From: Bacteroidales bacterium
GTDB lineage: Bacteria > Bacteroidota > Bacteroidia > Bacteroidales > F082
Reading direction: 5' to 3'
Length of the DNA stretch: 64,000 nucleotides
NCBI GenBank assembly: GCA_016284305.1
Contig: JAEEON010000074.1
Coordinates: 62,001-126,000, forward strand
This document shows positions 17,879-27,203 of the stretch, one piece after another; the stretch's first letter is position 1; each line of letters opens with the position of its first letter. The translations under genes were made by a program, and so were the position numbers. The notes under the pieces are model-generated. The model had not been told where the DNA came from, did not search any database, and saw only the letters and a program-made list of their open reading frames with translations.

Positions 17879-19342
17879 ATGAAACACCTCGAACTATTCC
17901 TCCACGAAGAGGCGGCACGCTGCCTGCTGTGCGAAAACGCCCCTTGCTCCAAAGCCTGTGGCAAAGGCAATCCGGCTCGGGCCCTCCGGGCTATCCGGTT
18001 CAACAACGAGAAGAACGCCTGGCGTTGGCTCAACGACTGCTCCGACGAAGACCTTCAACGGGCAGAAAAAGCCTGCATCCACTACGATCGTCCTATACGG
18101 ATAAGGGAGGTTGCTGAAGAAGTAAGGAGACAGAAGACAGAAGACAGGAGACAGGAGACCGAGAAACCGAGTCTCGAGATCGAATTCTGCGGGATACGCT
18201 GCGAGAACCCGTTCTTCTTGGCGTCGTCATCTATCTGCACCAACTACGAGATGGTGGCGCGGGCCTTCGAGGCGGGCTGGGCGGGGGTCTTCTACAAGAC
18301 CATCTGCAAGCAAGACATCCACGAGGTGTCGCCACGTTTCGATGCGGTTAGGGAAGGCTCGTCGTTTGCCGGGTTCCGCAACATGGAACAGCTGAGCGAG
18401 AACCCCTACGAGGTGGACTTCGACATCCTGCGCCGACTGAAGAAAAACTACCCGACGAAGGTCGTGGTGGCCAGCATCATGGGCGAGTATGAAGAAGAAT
18501 GGATCGAGCTGGCCAAGATGGCCGAAGACGCGGGCTGCGACGCCGTGGAGCTGAACTTCTCCTGCCCCCAGATGCGCCTCGCCGGCATGGGCAGCGACGT
18601 GGGACAAGATGCCGAGCTGGTGACCTTTTACACGGCCTACGTGAAACGCAACGTGAAGATCCCCGTCATCCCGAAGATGACGCCCAACATCACGCAGATC
18701 AACCAACCTGCCATGGGCGCTTACTTCGCCGGCGCCGATGCCATCTCGGCCATCAACACCATCAAGAGCGTGACGATGACACCCGAAGCCAAGGTCGATG
18801 AAAAATGGACCATCTCGGGCCTCAGCGGCCGCTCCGTCAAACCCATCGCCCTGCGTTACATCCTCGAGATGGCGAAGAACCCCATCATGAAGAACATCCA
18901 ACTCAGCGGCATCGGAGGCATCGAGACCTGGCACGATGCGCTGGAGTTCATCCAGCTGGGCTGCCGCAACGTACAGGTGTGCACCGCCGTGATGCAATAC
19001 GGCTATCGCATCATCGACGACCTCGTGATGGGCCTCCAGACCTACCTGCAAGAACGGGGCATCGAAAAGCTCGAAGACCTCGTGGGCGAACAGCTGCCTG
19101 CCTTCGTACGCCCCTCCGACCTCGACCGCGACACCAAGGTGTTTCCGACCGTCAACCGTGACCAATGCATCGGCTGCGGACGCTGCTATGTCTCTTGCCT
19201 AGACGGCGGTCACCAAGCCATCCGCTTCGATTCCGACACCCGCCAACCCCATATCATCGGCACCAAATGCGTCGGATGCCACCTCTGCCGCCTCGTCTGC
19301 CCCGTCAGCGCAATGGGACTGGCCCAACGGATCAAGAAATAA
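17879..19342 (+). CDS. preA: Dihydropyrimidine dehydrogenase PreA-like subunit with N-terminal PreT-like Fe-S domain
   Basis: N-term CLLCENAPCSKACGKGNPARALRAIRF; DHOD-like core; C-term 2x[4Fe-4S] CIGCGRCYVSC / CVGCHLCRLVCP. Confidence 0.88.
   Translation: MKHLELFLHEEAARCLLCENAPCSKACGKGNPARALRAIRFNNEKNAWRWLNDCSDEDLQRAEKACIHYDRPIRIREVAEEVRRQKTEDRRQETEKPSLEIEFCGIRCENPFFLASSSICTNYEMVARAFEAGWAGVFYKTICKQDIHEVSPRFDAVREGSSFAGFRNMEQLSENPYEVDFDILRRLKKNYPTKVVVASIMGEYEEEWIELAKMAEDAGCDAVELNFSCPQMRLAGMGSDVGQDAELVTFYTAYVKRNVKIPVIPKMTPNITQINQPAMGAYFAGADAISAINTIKSVTMTPEAKVDEKWTISGLSGRSVKPIALRYILEMAKNPIMKNIQLSGIGGIETWHDALEFIQLGCRNVQVCTAVMQYGYRIIDDLVMGLQTYLQERGIEKLEDLVGEQLPAFVRPSDLDRDTKVFPTVNRDQCIGCGRCYVSCLDGGHQAIRFDSDTRQPHIIGTKCVGCHLCRLVCPVSAMGLAQRIKK
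18126..18160 (+). repeat. Heptad tandem repeat (GRAGACA)5 inside preA-like CDS
   Basis: GGAGACA GAAGACA GAAGACA GGAGACA GGAGACC; encodes linker RRQKTEDRRQETEKP. Confidence 0.85.
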
Positions 19343-19368
19343 CTTCCGCATGATAGTTGACCGATAGT

Positions 19369-19460
19369 TGTCATTGCGAGGAGCGGAGTTTGCGGAGCGA
19401 CGCGGCAATCCACTGTTGACGATGGTGGATTGCCACGCTCGTGCCTCGCTCGCAATGACA
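19369..19460. repeat. REP-like palindromic dispersed element, copy 1 (intergenic)
   Basis: TGTCATTGCGAGGAGCG...GCGGCAATCCA...TGGATTGCC...CTCGCAATGACA; terminal inverted repeats; second copy at 32144-32259. Confidence 0.85.
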
Positions 19461-19472
19461 AAGACGAGGTCT

Positions 19473-20267
19473 TTATTCCCTGTTTGGAACCTCACGGAAC
19501 TCCATGATATCCAGCATGTTGTACATCACACCCTGGATTTCGTAGTGCCAACTCTGGTGGAAATGCCCGTAATACCAATACCGCAAGGGATGGCCCCGCT
19601 CCATCAAATAGTTCCGTAACAACTCCAAGGTCTCCCGCTCCTCCTCCACGTCGGCCAACAGCCGCTCGTCGTCCACTGAGAAATAAAACAACCCCTGCTT
19701 CGTGATGCGGTCGCACACCAACGGCGCCGTATGCGTGACCACCGTGTCGATCTCATACACCTCGCCAATCTCCTCGAGCATCCCACGGTCGAACACCGGA
19801 GCCTCGTCCTCCCAATAGACATTGCGCTCCAACGGTGCCGCCGGATCGGCCTTCCGGTAGAACGGGCTGTTCTTGCGCAGCTCACGGTCCACCGAGACGG
19901 CCCCACCCACGCACAGCACCACGCGACCGCAGGCCGTCAACACCGAATAGTCCGGCACCGTCATAAAACGCTCATGACAAAGGCGGTGTGGACCATTGAA
20001 ATAGGCAGGATTGTCGTGGTTGCCCCGTATCATCACCAACCAACAGTTCGAACCGCTCAAGTACTTTCGATTGCGCTCATATACATGGTCGTAATAACCC
20101 GGCCGTTCAAAACCAACGCCACAATCACCCGCCACTACAATCAAGCTATCCTTCAATCGATAGCGCAGGCAACACTTGTGTATCAACTTGTTGAAATCAC
20201 CGTGGATGTCACCAACAACCACAATGCTCCTGGCTTCAGGAAAATCAAAAACATTCATTTGTATCAA
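19473..20267 (-). CDS. Metallophosphoesterase
   Basis: VVVGDIHGDFNKL, VVAGDCGVG, MIRGNHDNP, YYGHFHQS motifs. Confidence 0.9.
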   Translation of the reverse strand: MIQMNVFDFPEARSIVVVGDIHGDFNKLIHKCCLRYRLKDSLIVVAGDCGVGFERPGYYDHVYERNRKYLSGSNCWLVMIRGNHDNPAYFNGPHRLCHERFMTVPDYSVLTACGRVVLCVGGAVSVDRELRKNSPFYRKADPAAPLERNVYWEDEAPVFDRGMLEEIGEVYEIDTVVTHTAPLVCDRITKQGLFYFSVDDERLLADVEEERETLELLRNYLMERGHPLRYWYYGHFHQSWHYEIQGVMYNMLDIMEFREVPNRE

Positions 20268-20324
20268 TTTGAATTTCCCTGAAGTAGCAGAAAACTCCGA
20301 AATGTTACATTTTGTACGGAATTT

Positions 20325-22457
20325 TTATTCCACAATCGTCATTTCATCGACTAAATGCTTGGCTCCAGCGAACTTGTCGATGATGAAGAGCACGTAACGG
20401 ATATCGACAGAGATGTTCCTACAGATGTCAGGATCATAGATCAGGTCGCTCATCGTGCCTTCCCAGCAACGGTCGAAGTTCAAGCCCAGAAGCTGTCCGT
20501 CGGCATTGAGGATCGGGCTGCCTGAGTTGCCTCCTGTAGTGTGCACGCTGGCGGTGAAGGCCACATGCATGCTTCCATCCTTATCGGCGTAACGGCCATA
20601 ATCTTTCTTGAGATACAGCTGTTTCAGCTTAGGCTCCACCACATAGTCGTAGATGTCGGGGTTCTCCTTCTCCATGATACCTTCCAGGGTGGTGAAGTGA
20701 CGGAAATTCTTGCCATCTTGAGGTCTGAAACCTTCCACCTTGCCGTAAGTCACACGCAGCGTAAAGTTGGCATCGGGCGAGAAACGTTTCTCGGGCTCCA
20801 TCGCCATCTGTCCCTTCATATAAATGCGTTGCAACCGTTCGATCTCCTTATTGATGGGGCCCATCTTTGGATTCACTTCCTCGCGATAAAAGCTCATCAT
20901 GCTTTGGTAAGCTTTCAAGGCGGGGTCCTTTGCCAATTTCTTGACCTTGTTAGCCTTGAACGCATCCAAGAAAGCGTTGACTTTCGTTTCCGAGGTGAAC
21001 ATCGACTTGGAGAACAGCTCGTTCACATAGGCATCCACATTCTTGATCTCGTTGAGGAATCCTGGACGGAAGTCGACAGGTTGGTGGTTGAGGTATTCAG
21101 TGAGCATGGTCTTGGCCACTTCTTCATCAATGGGTTGATAGTAGTCCTTGAAGAATTCTTTGGTGGCATTTTTCAATGAAGCAACCATCTTGTCGATGTC
21201 GGCCTGCGGGGTCTCTTTGGTAACTTGCAAGAGTCGGCTAAAGTTGCCCGCGAAGCTGATCAACTCGATGTTCAGTCCGGCATTCGTCAGGTAGGTGTAA
21301 GCCACGCGATAGGGCTCCAATTCCTTGTATTTCTGCTCGAAATTCTTCAGCAGGTCGATGTACATGTAACGGTTACGAGCACCCAAGGCCCATTCCTGGA
21401 AGGATTCTTCATAGAAACGTTTCTTCTGAACGCCATGGAAATGATTGATACCTTCGGTGACGCCCATCCACTTCTTCCAACCGTTGCCCAAACCGGCATG
21501 TTTCGAGGCATATTGGATGCGCACCTTCTTGTCTTGTTCTTGATAGGTGTTGTAGATATCGAGGATCTTGCCTCTCAAATCGACAGCGATGGGGTCGATC
21601 ACATTGGCTTCTTGGTCAACGGCGATGGCCGGAAGATATTCGTTGGTGCGAGCGGGGTAGCCAAACACGAAGGCGAAATCACCTTCATCGGCGCCTTTCA
21701 GAGAGATGTCGAGATGCTTAGCGGGTTTGTAAGGCACATTGCTGGCGCTATAGTCGGAGGGGTGGCCGTCTTTGTCGGCATACACACGGAACACGCTGAA
21801 GTCGCCGGTGTGACGAGGCCACACCCAGTTGTCGGTGTCGCCACCAAACTTGCCGATATTGCTTGGCGGACAGCCCACCAAACGCACATCGGTAAATATC
21901 TCATTCAGAAGTAGATAATATTCATTACCCAAGAAAAATGGCTTGATGGACACTTTATATTTTGTCGTTTTCTCCACCTCGGCGATGAGTTGTTTCATGC
22001 TTTCGTTGATGGTGGCCTGGCGTTTTTCTTCGGTCATGTCGTCGGTGACATGTTTCAGCACCTGCTCGGTCACATCGCGCATCTCCCTCAAGAAGATGAC
22101 ACTTAATCCAGGGCAAGGCAGTTCTTGTGAACGGTCCATGGCCCAAAAGCCATCGGTCAGGTAGTCATGTTCAACAGAGCTGTGCTGTTGTATGTAGTCG
22201 TAGCCACAATGGTGGTTGGTGAGCAGCAGACCATAGTCGCTCACAATCTCGCCCGTGCAACCGCCACCAAACAGCACAATAGCGTCTTTCAGACTACTAT
22301 GATTAATGGAATAAATGTCTTCGGCACTGATGCGCATGCCCATTTCTTGCATTTCTTTTTCATTGTACTGAAGAAGCATCGGGATCCACATGCCCTCGCC
22401 AGCAAAGGCGATCATCGAAGAAACTAAAAAAACAACTAATAGATGTAACTTTTTCAT
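20325..22457 (-). CDS. S46-family dipeptidyl peptidase (DPP7/DPP11-like)
   Basis: GMWIPMLL, GLLLTNHHCGYDYIQ, FVFGYPARTNEYLP, TTGGNSGSPILNADGQLLGLNFDR. Confidence 0.93.
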   Translation of the reverse strand: MKKLHLLVVFLVSSMIAFAGEGMWIPMLLQYNEKEMQEMGMRISAEDIYSINHSSLKDAIVLFGGGCTGEIVSDYGLLLTNHHCGYDYIQQHSSVEHDYLTDGFWAMDRSQELPCPGLSVIFLREMRDVTEQVLKHVTDDMTEEKRQATINESMKQLIAEVEKTTKYKVSIKPFFLGNEYYLLLNEIFTDVRLVGCPPSNIGKFGGDTDNWVWPRHTGDFSVFRVYADKDGHPSDYSASNVPYKPAKHLDISLKGADEGDFAFVFGYPARTNEYLPAIAVDQEANVIDPIAVDLRGKILDIYNTYQEQDKKVRIQYASKHAGLGNGWKKWMGVTEGINHFHGVQKKRFYEESFQEWALGARNRYMYIDLLKNFEQKYKELEPYRVAYTYLTNAGLNIELISFAGNFSRLLQVTKETPQADIDKMVASLKNATKEFFKDYYQPIDEEVAKTMLTEYLNHQPVDFRPGFLNEIKNVDAYVNELFSKSMFTSETKVNAFLDAFKANKVKKLAKDPALKAYQSMMSFYREEVNPKMGPINKEIERLQRIYMKGQMAMEPEKRFSPDANFTLRVTYGKVEGFRPQDGKNFRHFTTLEGIMEKENPDIYDYVVEPKLKQLYLKKDYGRYADKDGSMHVAFTASVHTTGGNSGSPILNADGQLLGLNFDRCWEGTMSDLIYDPDICRNISVDIRYVLFIIDKFAGAKHLVDEMTIVE

Positions 22458-22532
22458 GTTTTATACGTTAGATTAATATTGGGACAAAAATAAGCAGATT
22501 TTTTCATTTTTTCTTGACTCGAACAAAAAAAG

Positions 22533-23240
22533 ATGATTCGATTAGAAAACATCAATAAGACCTACTTCGGAGCCCAACCGCTACACGTGCTTAAGGGCAT
22601 CAACCTCCATGTGGAGGAAGGTGAAATGGTAAGCATCATGGGTGCCTCGGGATCTGGAAAATCCACCTTGCTTAATATCTTGGGCATTCTCGACAACTAC
22701 GATTCGGGCAACTACCACCTCAACGGTAAGTTGGTGAAAGGCCTCAGTGAGAATGAAGCGGCCGACATGCGTAACCGCACCATCGGCTTCATCTTCCAGT
22801 CGTTCAACTTGATTCCTTTCAAGACGGCGATGGAGAATGTAGCCCTTCCGCTGTATTACCAAAATGTGAGCCGCAAGAAGCGCAACGAGATGGCCATGGA
22901 ATATCTCGACCGCTTCGGCCTGAAGGAATGGGCCGACCACTATCCCAACGAGCTCTCTGGTGGCCAAAAGCAACGCGTCTCCATGGCCCGCGCCTTGGTG
23001 ACCCAACCGAAAGTCATCCTCGCCGATGAACCTACAGGAGCCTTGGACAGCAAGACCTCTGCCGAGGTGATGCAAATCCTCCGTGAGGTGAACCAGACAG
23101 GCATCACCATGATCATCGTCACCCATGAAAAAGGCATCGCTCTTCGCACCAACAAGATCATCCACCTCAAAGACGGTGTGATTGAGAACATTGAAACCAA
23201 CAACCCCGACCTTATCGACTTTAACACGGAAATTAAATAA
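22533..23240 (+). CDS. ABC transporter ATP-binding protein (MacB/LolD type)
   Basis: GASGSGKSTLLNILG, LSGGQKQRVSMARAL, ILADEPTGALDS. Confidence 0.95.
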   Translation: MIRLENINKTYFGAQPLHVLKGINLHVEEGEMVSIMGASGSGKSTLLNILGILDNYDSGNYHLNGKLVKGLSENEAADMRNRTIGFIFQSFNLIPFKTAMENVALPLYYQNVSRKKRNEMAMEYLDRFGLKEWADHYPNELSGGQKQRVSMARALVTQPKVILADEPTGALDSKTSAEVMQILREVNQTGITMIIVTHEKGIALRTNKIIHLKDGVIENIETNNPDLIDFNTEIK

Positions 23241-24475
23241 TGGACTTCTGGCGCGAGATATTCATGGCTTTGAGCCGCAATAAGTTGAGGACCTTTCTTA
23301 CGGGATTGGCCATCTCTTGGGGTATCTTCATCCTCATTGTGCTCCTTGCCGCTGGCAATGGACTCATGAATGGCATCAGCGAGGAATTTAGCGACCAGAG
23401 AACTAACGTTTATATGATTTATAGCGGCGAGACCTCAAAACCGTACAAGGGACACGGCATCAACCGCTCCATCATGTTTAACGACAAGGACATCCGCTTT
23501 TTGGAAACCGAAGTAAGACAGGTAGGCCAAGTGTCGCCTCGCATTTATTTCAATGGCTTTGCCACCATCAACGATCACTCGAGTAGTGTTTTTGTGAGTG
23601 GCGTAAGACCCGTTTTCAAACAAATCAACAACGTCAAACTTTCCGAAGGTCGTTTCATCAACGAGTTCGACGAAAAGAACAGCGAAAAGTTCATCGTCAT
23701 CGATGAGACTTTGCGCGACAAACTCTTTGACGGAGACACTTCCCCACTTGGGCATTTTGTCATCATCAACAACATGGCTTTCAATATTGTAGGCGTTTGC
23801 GAAGCGGAAGGTCGTTCCGATGGAGGCAACGCTTACGTACCTTTCTCTACCTTAAAGAAAATCACGAGACAGAGCCAATACTGGATGTTGAATTTCATTG
23901 TCAACGGCTTGGAAACCAAGGAAGACAACGAAGCTTTCACCGAATATCTGCGAACTCAACTGGCGCATTTGCACGAGTTTGATCCCGATGATACCTCTGC
24001 TGTTTACATCCGTAGCAGGCAAGAGGAATACCTGCAAACCATGAAGATTTTCCGAACTTTGCGACTGTTCATTTGGATCATCGGCTTTGCCATGCTTATC
24101 TCGGGCATCGTGGGCGTGAGCAACATCATGCGTATCACCGTGAAGGAACGCACCAACGAAATTGGCATCCGCAAAGCACTCGGCGCCAAATCGCGCTCCA
24201 TCTTAGCCTCCATCGTTGTTGAATCCATGATCATCACCACAATTTTCGGTTACATCGGAATGTGGCTTGGCATGGTGGTAGCCGAAGCCAGTGGCAGCCT
24301 CATCAGCAAGATCCAGGAAGGTAACGCCATCACACTGAATATCGTTCCCAGCATTGACATCCGCATTGTGCTTTCGGCCACGGCATTGCTCATTGTGTGT
24401 GGTGTTTTCGCTGGTTTCTTCCCTGCTCGCAATGCGGTGAAAATCAAACCTATAGAAGCAATGAATTACCGATAA
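23240..24475 (+). CDS. MacB/FtsX-type ABC permease
   Basis: FtsX architecture; VSNIMRITVKERTNEIGIRKALGAK. Confidence 0.92.
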   Translation: MDFWREIFMALSRNKLRTFLTGLAISWGIFILIVLLAAGNGLMNGISEEFSDQRTNVYMIYSGETSKPYKGHGINRSIMFNDKDIRFLETEVRQVGQVSPRIYFNGFATINDHSSSVFVSGVRPVFKQINNVKLSEGRFINEFDEKNSEKFIVIDETLRDKLFDGDTSPLGHFVIINNMAFNIVGVCEAEGRSDGGNAYVPFSTLKKITRQSQYWMLNFIVNGLETKEDNEAFTEYLRTQLAHLHEFDPDDTSAVYIRSRQEEYLQTMKIFRTLRLFIWIIGFAMLISGIVGVSNIMRITVKERTNEIGIRKALGAKSRSILASIVVESMIITTIFGYIGMWLGMVVAEASGSLISKIQEGNAITLNIVPSIDIRIVLSATALLIVCGVFAGFFPARNAVKIKPIEAMNYR

Positions 24476-24487
24476 AACCCTGAAACC

Positions 24488-25750
24488 ATGTTCGACTTCG
24501 ACGGCATACATGAGATCTGGCAAACCATCACACGCAACAAGACACGCAGCTTGTTGACAGCCTTTGGCGTGTTTTGGGGCATTTTTCTTCTCGTTGTCCT
24601 CACCTCAACGGGCAATGGTTTCGAGAACGGACTGATGAAGCAAGTGGAAGGTGTCACACCTAACACAGGATTCTTCTTCACTGATGAAACCAGTGAACCG
24701 TACAAAGGCTATCAAAAAGGTCGTTCCTGGTCGATGCAACTCTCCGACTTGGAAGCCCTCCGAGAAGCCTTTCCCTGCATCAAAGCCATTTCACCCGAAG
24801 CCACAGTGTGGTCTAATGAGGACAAAAACGTGATCTATAGCAATCGTGGAGGAAGCTTCTCGGTAAAAGGGGTGATGCCTGAATATAACGAAATTGAACG
24901 ATCGAAGATCATGAAAGGACGCTTCCTCAATGATACCGACATTGCCAATAACCGCAAAGTGTGCATCTTGGGTAAGAAAGTTTACGCAACCATGTTTGAG
25001 AAAGGCGAGAATCCAATCGGTAAGATGGTGAAAGTCAATGGTATCTATTTCCAGGTGGTGGGTGTGGTCCGCTCCTACACGGAAAATGTCAATATCAATG
25101 GCACCATCGACGAGTCTGTCATCCTGCCCTACACCACCATGCAACAGGTTTATGCGTTAGGTGATAAAATCCATTTCTTCGCCATGGTGGCCGACGACGA
25201 CACTCCTCTTCCCGACATCGAGGAAGACATCATGCAGTTCATCAAGCAACGGCACGACATCTCCCCCACCGACAATGAGGCCATGAATTCCTTCAACCTC
25301 ATGGAGATGTTCAAAGCTTTCAAAGGATTGTTCTTTGGTATTCACCTCCTGATTTGGATTGTGGGCTTGGGCACCTTAATGTCGGGCATCATCGGTGTGA
25401 GCAACATTATGTTAGTGACCGTCAAGGAACGCACCCGTGAAATCGGTGTTCGCCGCGCCATCGGAGCCAAGCCGAAAAACATTATCGGTCAAGTGTTGTC
25501 GGAAAGCATGGTGCTCACTGTCTTGGCAGGACTGGTGGGCCTGTGTATTGGTGTGGGCATCATGGCCATCGTGGGGATGATTACATCCAATATGCCTACC
25601 GATGACGCGATGTTCCAAGACCCGTACATGAGTTTTAATGCGGCAGTGGCAGCCACCGTCATTGTCATCATCACCGGCCTCCTTGCCGGAGTATTGCCCG
25701 CTTGGAGAGCCATACAAATCAAAGCCATTGATGCAATTAGGGAAGAATAG
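24488..25750 (+). CDS. MacB/FtsX-type ABC permease
   Basis: GVSNIMLVTVKERTREIGVRRAIGAKPKNI; follows the paralogous permease. Confidence 0.92.
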   Translation: MFDFDGIHEIWQTITRNKTRSLLTAFGVFWGIFLLVVLTSTGNGFENGLMKQVEGVTPNTGFFFTDETSEPYKGYQKGRSWSMQLSDLEALREAFPCIKAISPEATVWSNEDKNVIYSNRGGSFSVKGVMPEYNEIERSKIMKGRFLNDTDIANNRKVCILGKKVYATMFEKGENPIGKMVKVNGIYFQVVGVVRSYTENVNINGTIDESVILPYTTMQQVYALGDKIHFFAMVADDDTPLPDIEEDIMQFIKQRHDISPTDNEAMNSFNLMEMFKAFKGLFFGIHLLIWIVGLGTLMSGIIGVSNIMLVTVKERTREIGVRRAIGAKPKNIIGQVLSESMVLTVLAGLVGLCIGVGIMAIVGMITSNMPTDDAMFQDPYMSFNAAVAATVIVIITGLLAGVLPAWRAIQIKAIDAIREE

Positions 25751-25756
25751 GAGGGA

Positions 25757-26058
25757 ATTGAGAATTTAGAATTTAGAATTTAGAATTTAGAGATAGCCCG
25801 TTAGGGCTTAAAGCTCGGAGGAAGATAATTTAGAATTTAGAGATAGCCCGTTAGGGCTTAAAGCTCGGAGGAAGATAATTTGGAATTTAGAAATAGCCCG
25901 TTAGGGCTTAAAGCTCGGTAGAATTGATAAAAAATTGATAATTTAGAATTTAGAATTTAGAATTTAGAGATAGCCCGTTAGGGCTTAAAGCTCGGTAGAA
26001 TTGATAAAAAATTGATAATTTGGAATTTAAAGATAGCCCGTTAGGGCTTAAAGCTCGG
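25757..26058 (+). repeat. Repeat cluster: heptads (GAATTTA)n plus five copies of AGATAGCCCGTTAGGGCTTAAAGCTCGG
   Basis: 28-bp units at 25791, 25841, 25891, 25968, 26031; each has an AGCCC-gtta-GGGCT hairpin. Confidence 0.92.
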
Positions 26059-26096
26059 TAGCATCGGAAGAAAAAATGAATTAAAAGAATCATATC

Positions 26097-27197
26097 ATGA
26101 AGAAATTTTTCAAAATTTTGTTTTTCATCTTGTTAGGAATAGGGGTTATTTGGACATTCGTGTATCTTTTCAAGAAATCGAAACCCTCGACGGTTGTTTA
26201 CGAAGTGGTGGAAGCCCGCCTCGACACCATCCAGAAGACCACAGTGGTCACCGGACAGATCGACCCTCGCGACGAGGTGGCCATGAAACCTCAAGTGTCG
26301 GGCATCATTGCCGAAATTCTCAAAGAGCCTGGACAACAAGTCAAGCAAGGGGAAGTCATCGCTGTAGTAAAAGTCATCCCCGACGTGAGCAGCCTCTCCG
26401 CCGCCGAGTCGCAGGTCAGGGTGTCGAAGCTCAACCTCGATAATGTGGAGAAGACCTTCAAGCGCCAAGAGAGCCTGAAACAGAAAGGCCTCATCTCTGC
26501 CGAGGAATTCGAGAAAGCACAGCTGGAGTACCAACAAGCCAAAGAGAGCTACAGCAATGCCAAAGACCAGCTCAACATCATCAAAGAAGGCATCTCGAAG
26601 AGCGCGACGGGGTACAGCAACACGAAGATCAAAGCCACCATCTCGGGCATGATCCTCGACATCCCCGTCAAGGTGGGTAACTCCGTCATCAACTCGAACA
26701 CCTTCAACGACGGCACCACCATCGCGACCATCGCCAACATGAAAGATATGATTTTCAAGGGCAAGCTCGACGAGACTGAGGTGGGCAAGATCCACGAGGG
26801 CATGCCGCTCGTCCTGACCATCGGAGCCATGAACGACCGCAAATTCGACGCCGAGCTGGAGTACATTGCTCCCAAAGGCACCCAGGAGAGCGGGGCCGTC
26901 TTCTTCGAGATGCGTGCCAAGGCACTTCTACCCGATGACGTCTTTGTCCGCGCCGGCTACTCTGCCAATGCCGAGATCATCCTCGACCGTGCGGTGGGCG
27001 CCGTGGTCGTCCCCGAGAGCTGCATCAACTATGAAGACGGAGAGACCTACGTGTATCGTTGTCTCCAAGAAAACCCTCAGTCATTCGAAAAGCAAGCCGT
27101 GAAGGTAGGCCTCTCCGATGGTGTCAACATCGTCATCACTGAGGGACTGAAAGTCGGCGACAAAATCCGTGGTAATGAAATAGTAACCAAAAACTAA
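26097..27197 (+). CDS. HlyD/MacA-family periplasmic adaptor
   Basis: Lipoyl-like halves, coiled coil, GYSANAEIILDRAVGAVVVPESCI. Confidence 0.9.
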   Translation: MKKFFKILFFILLGIGVIWTFVYLFKKSKPSTVVYEVVEARLDTIQKTTVVTGQIDPRDEVAMKPQVSGIIAEILKEPGQQVKQGEVIAVVKVIPDVSSLSAAESQVRVSKLNLDNVEKTFKRQESLKQKGLISAEEFEKAQLEYQQAKESYSNAKDQLNIIKEGISKSATGYSNTKIKATISGMILDIPVKVGNSVINSNTFNDGTTIATIANMKDMIFKGKLDETEVGKIHEGMPLVLTIGAMNDRKFDAELEYIAPKGTQESGAVFFEMRAKALLPDDVFVRAGYSANAEIILDRAVGAVVVPESCINYEDGETYVYRCLQENPQSFEKQAVKVGLSDGVNIVITEGLKVGDKIRGNEIVTKN

Positions 27198-27203
27198 ACA
27201 ACC

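Noticed and set aside
18227-19165. Long minus-strand ORF (312 aa) opposite preA-like gene, and other long antisense ORFs (20541-21179, 22581-23165, 54377-55495, 62187-63014, 63017-63934)
   Set aside because: Lie fully antisense to well-supported genes in GC-rich sequence, with His/Asp/Val-rich composition typical of shadow ORFs; no family motifs.
25791-26058. Could the 28-bp repeat array be a CRISPR?
   Set aside because: Spacers are themselves repetitive (GAATTTA / AATTGATAA), irregular in length, and lie inside an efflux operon with no cas genes.
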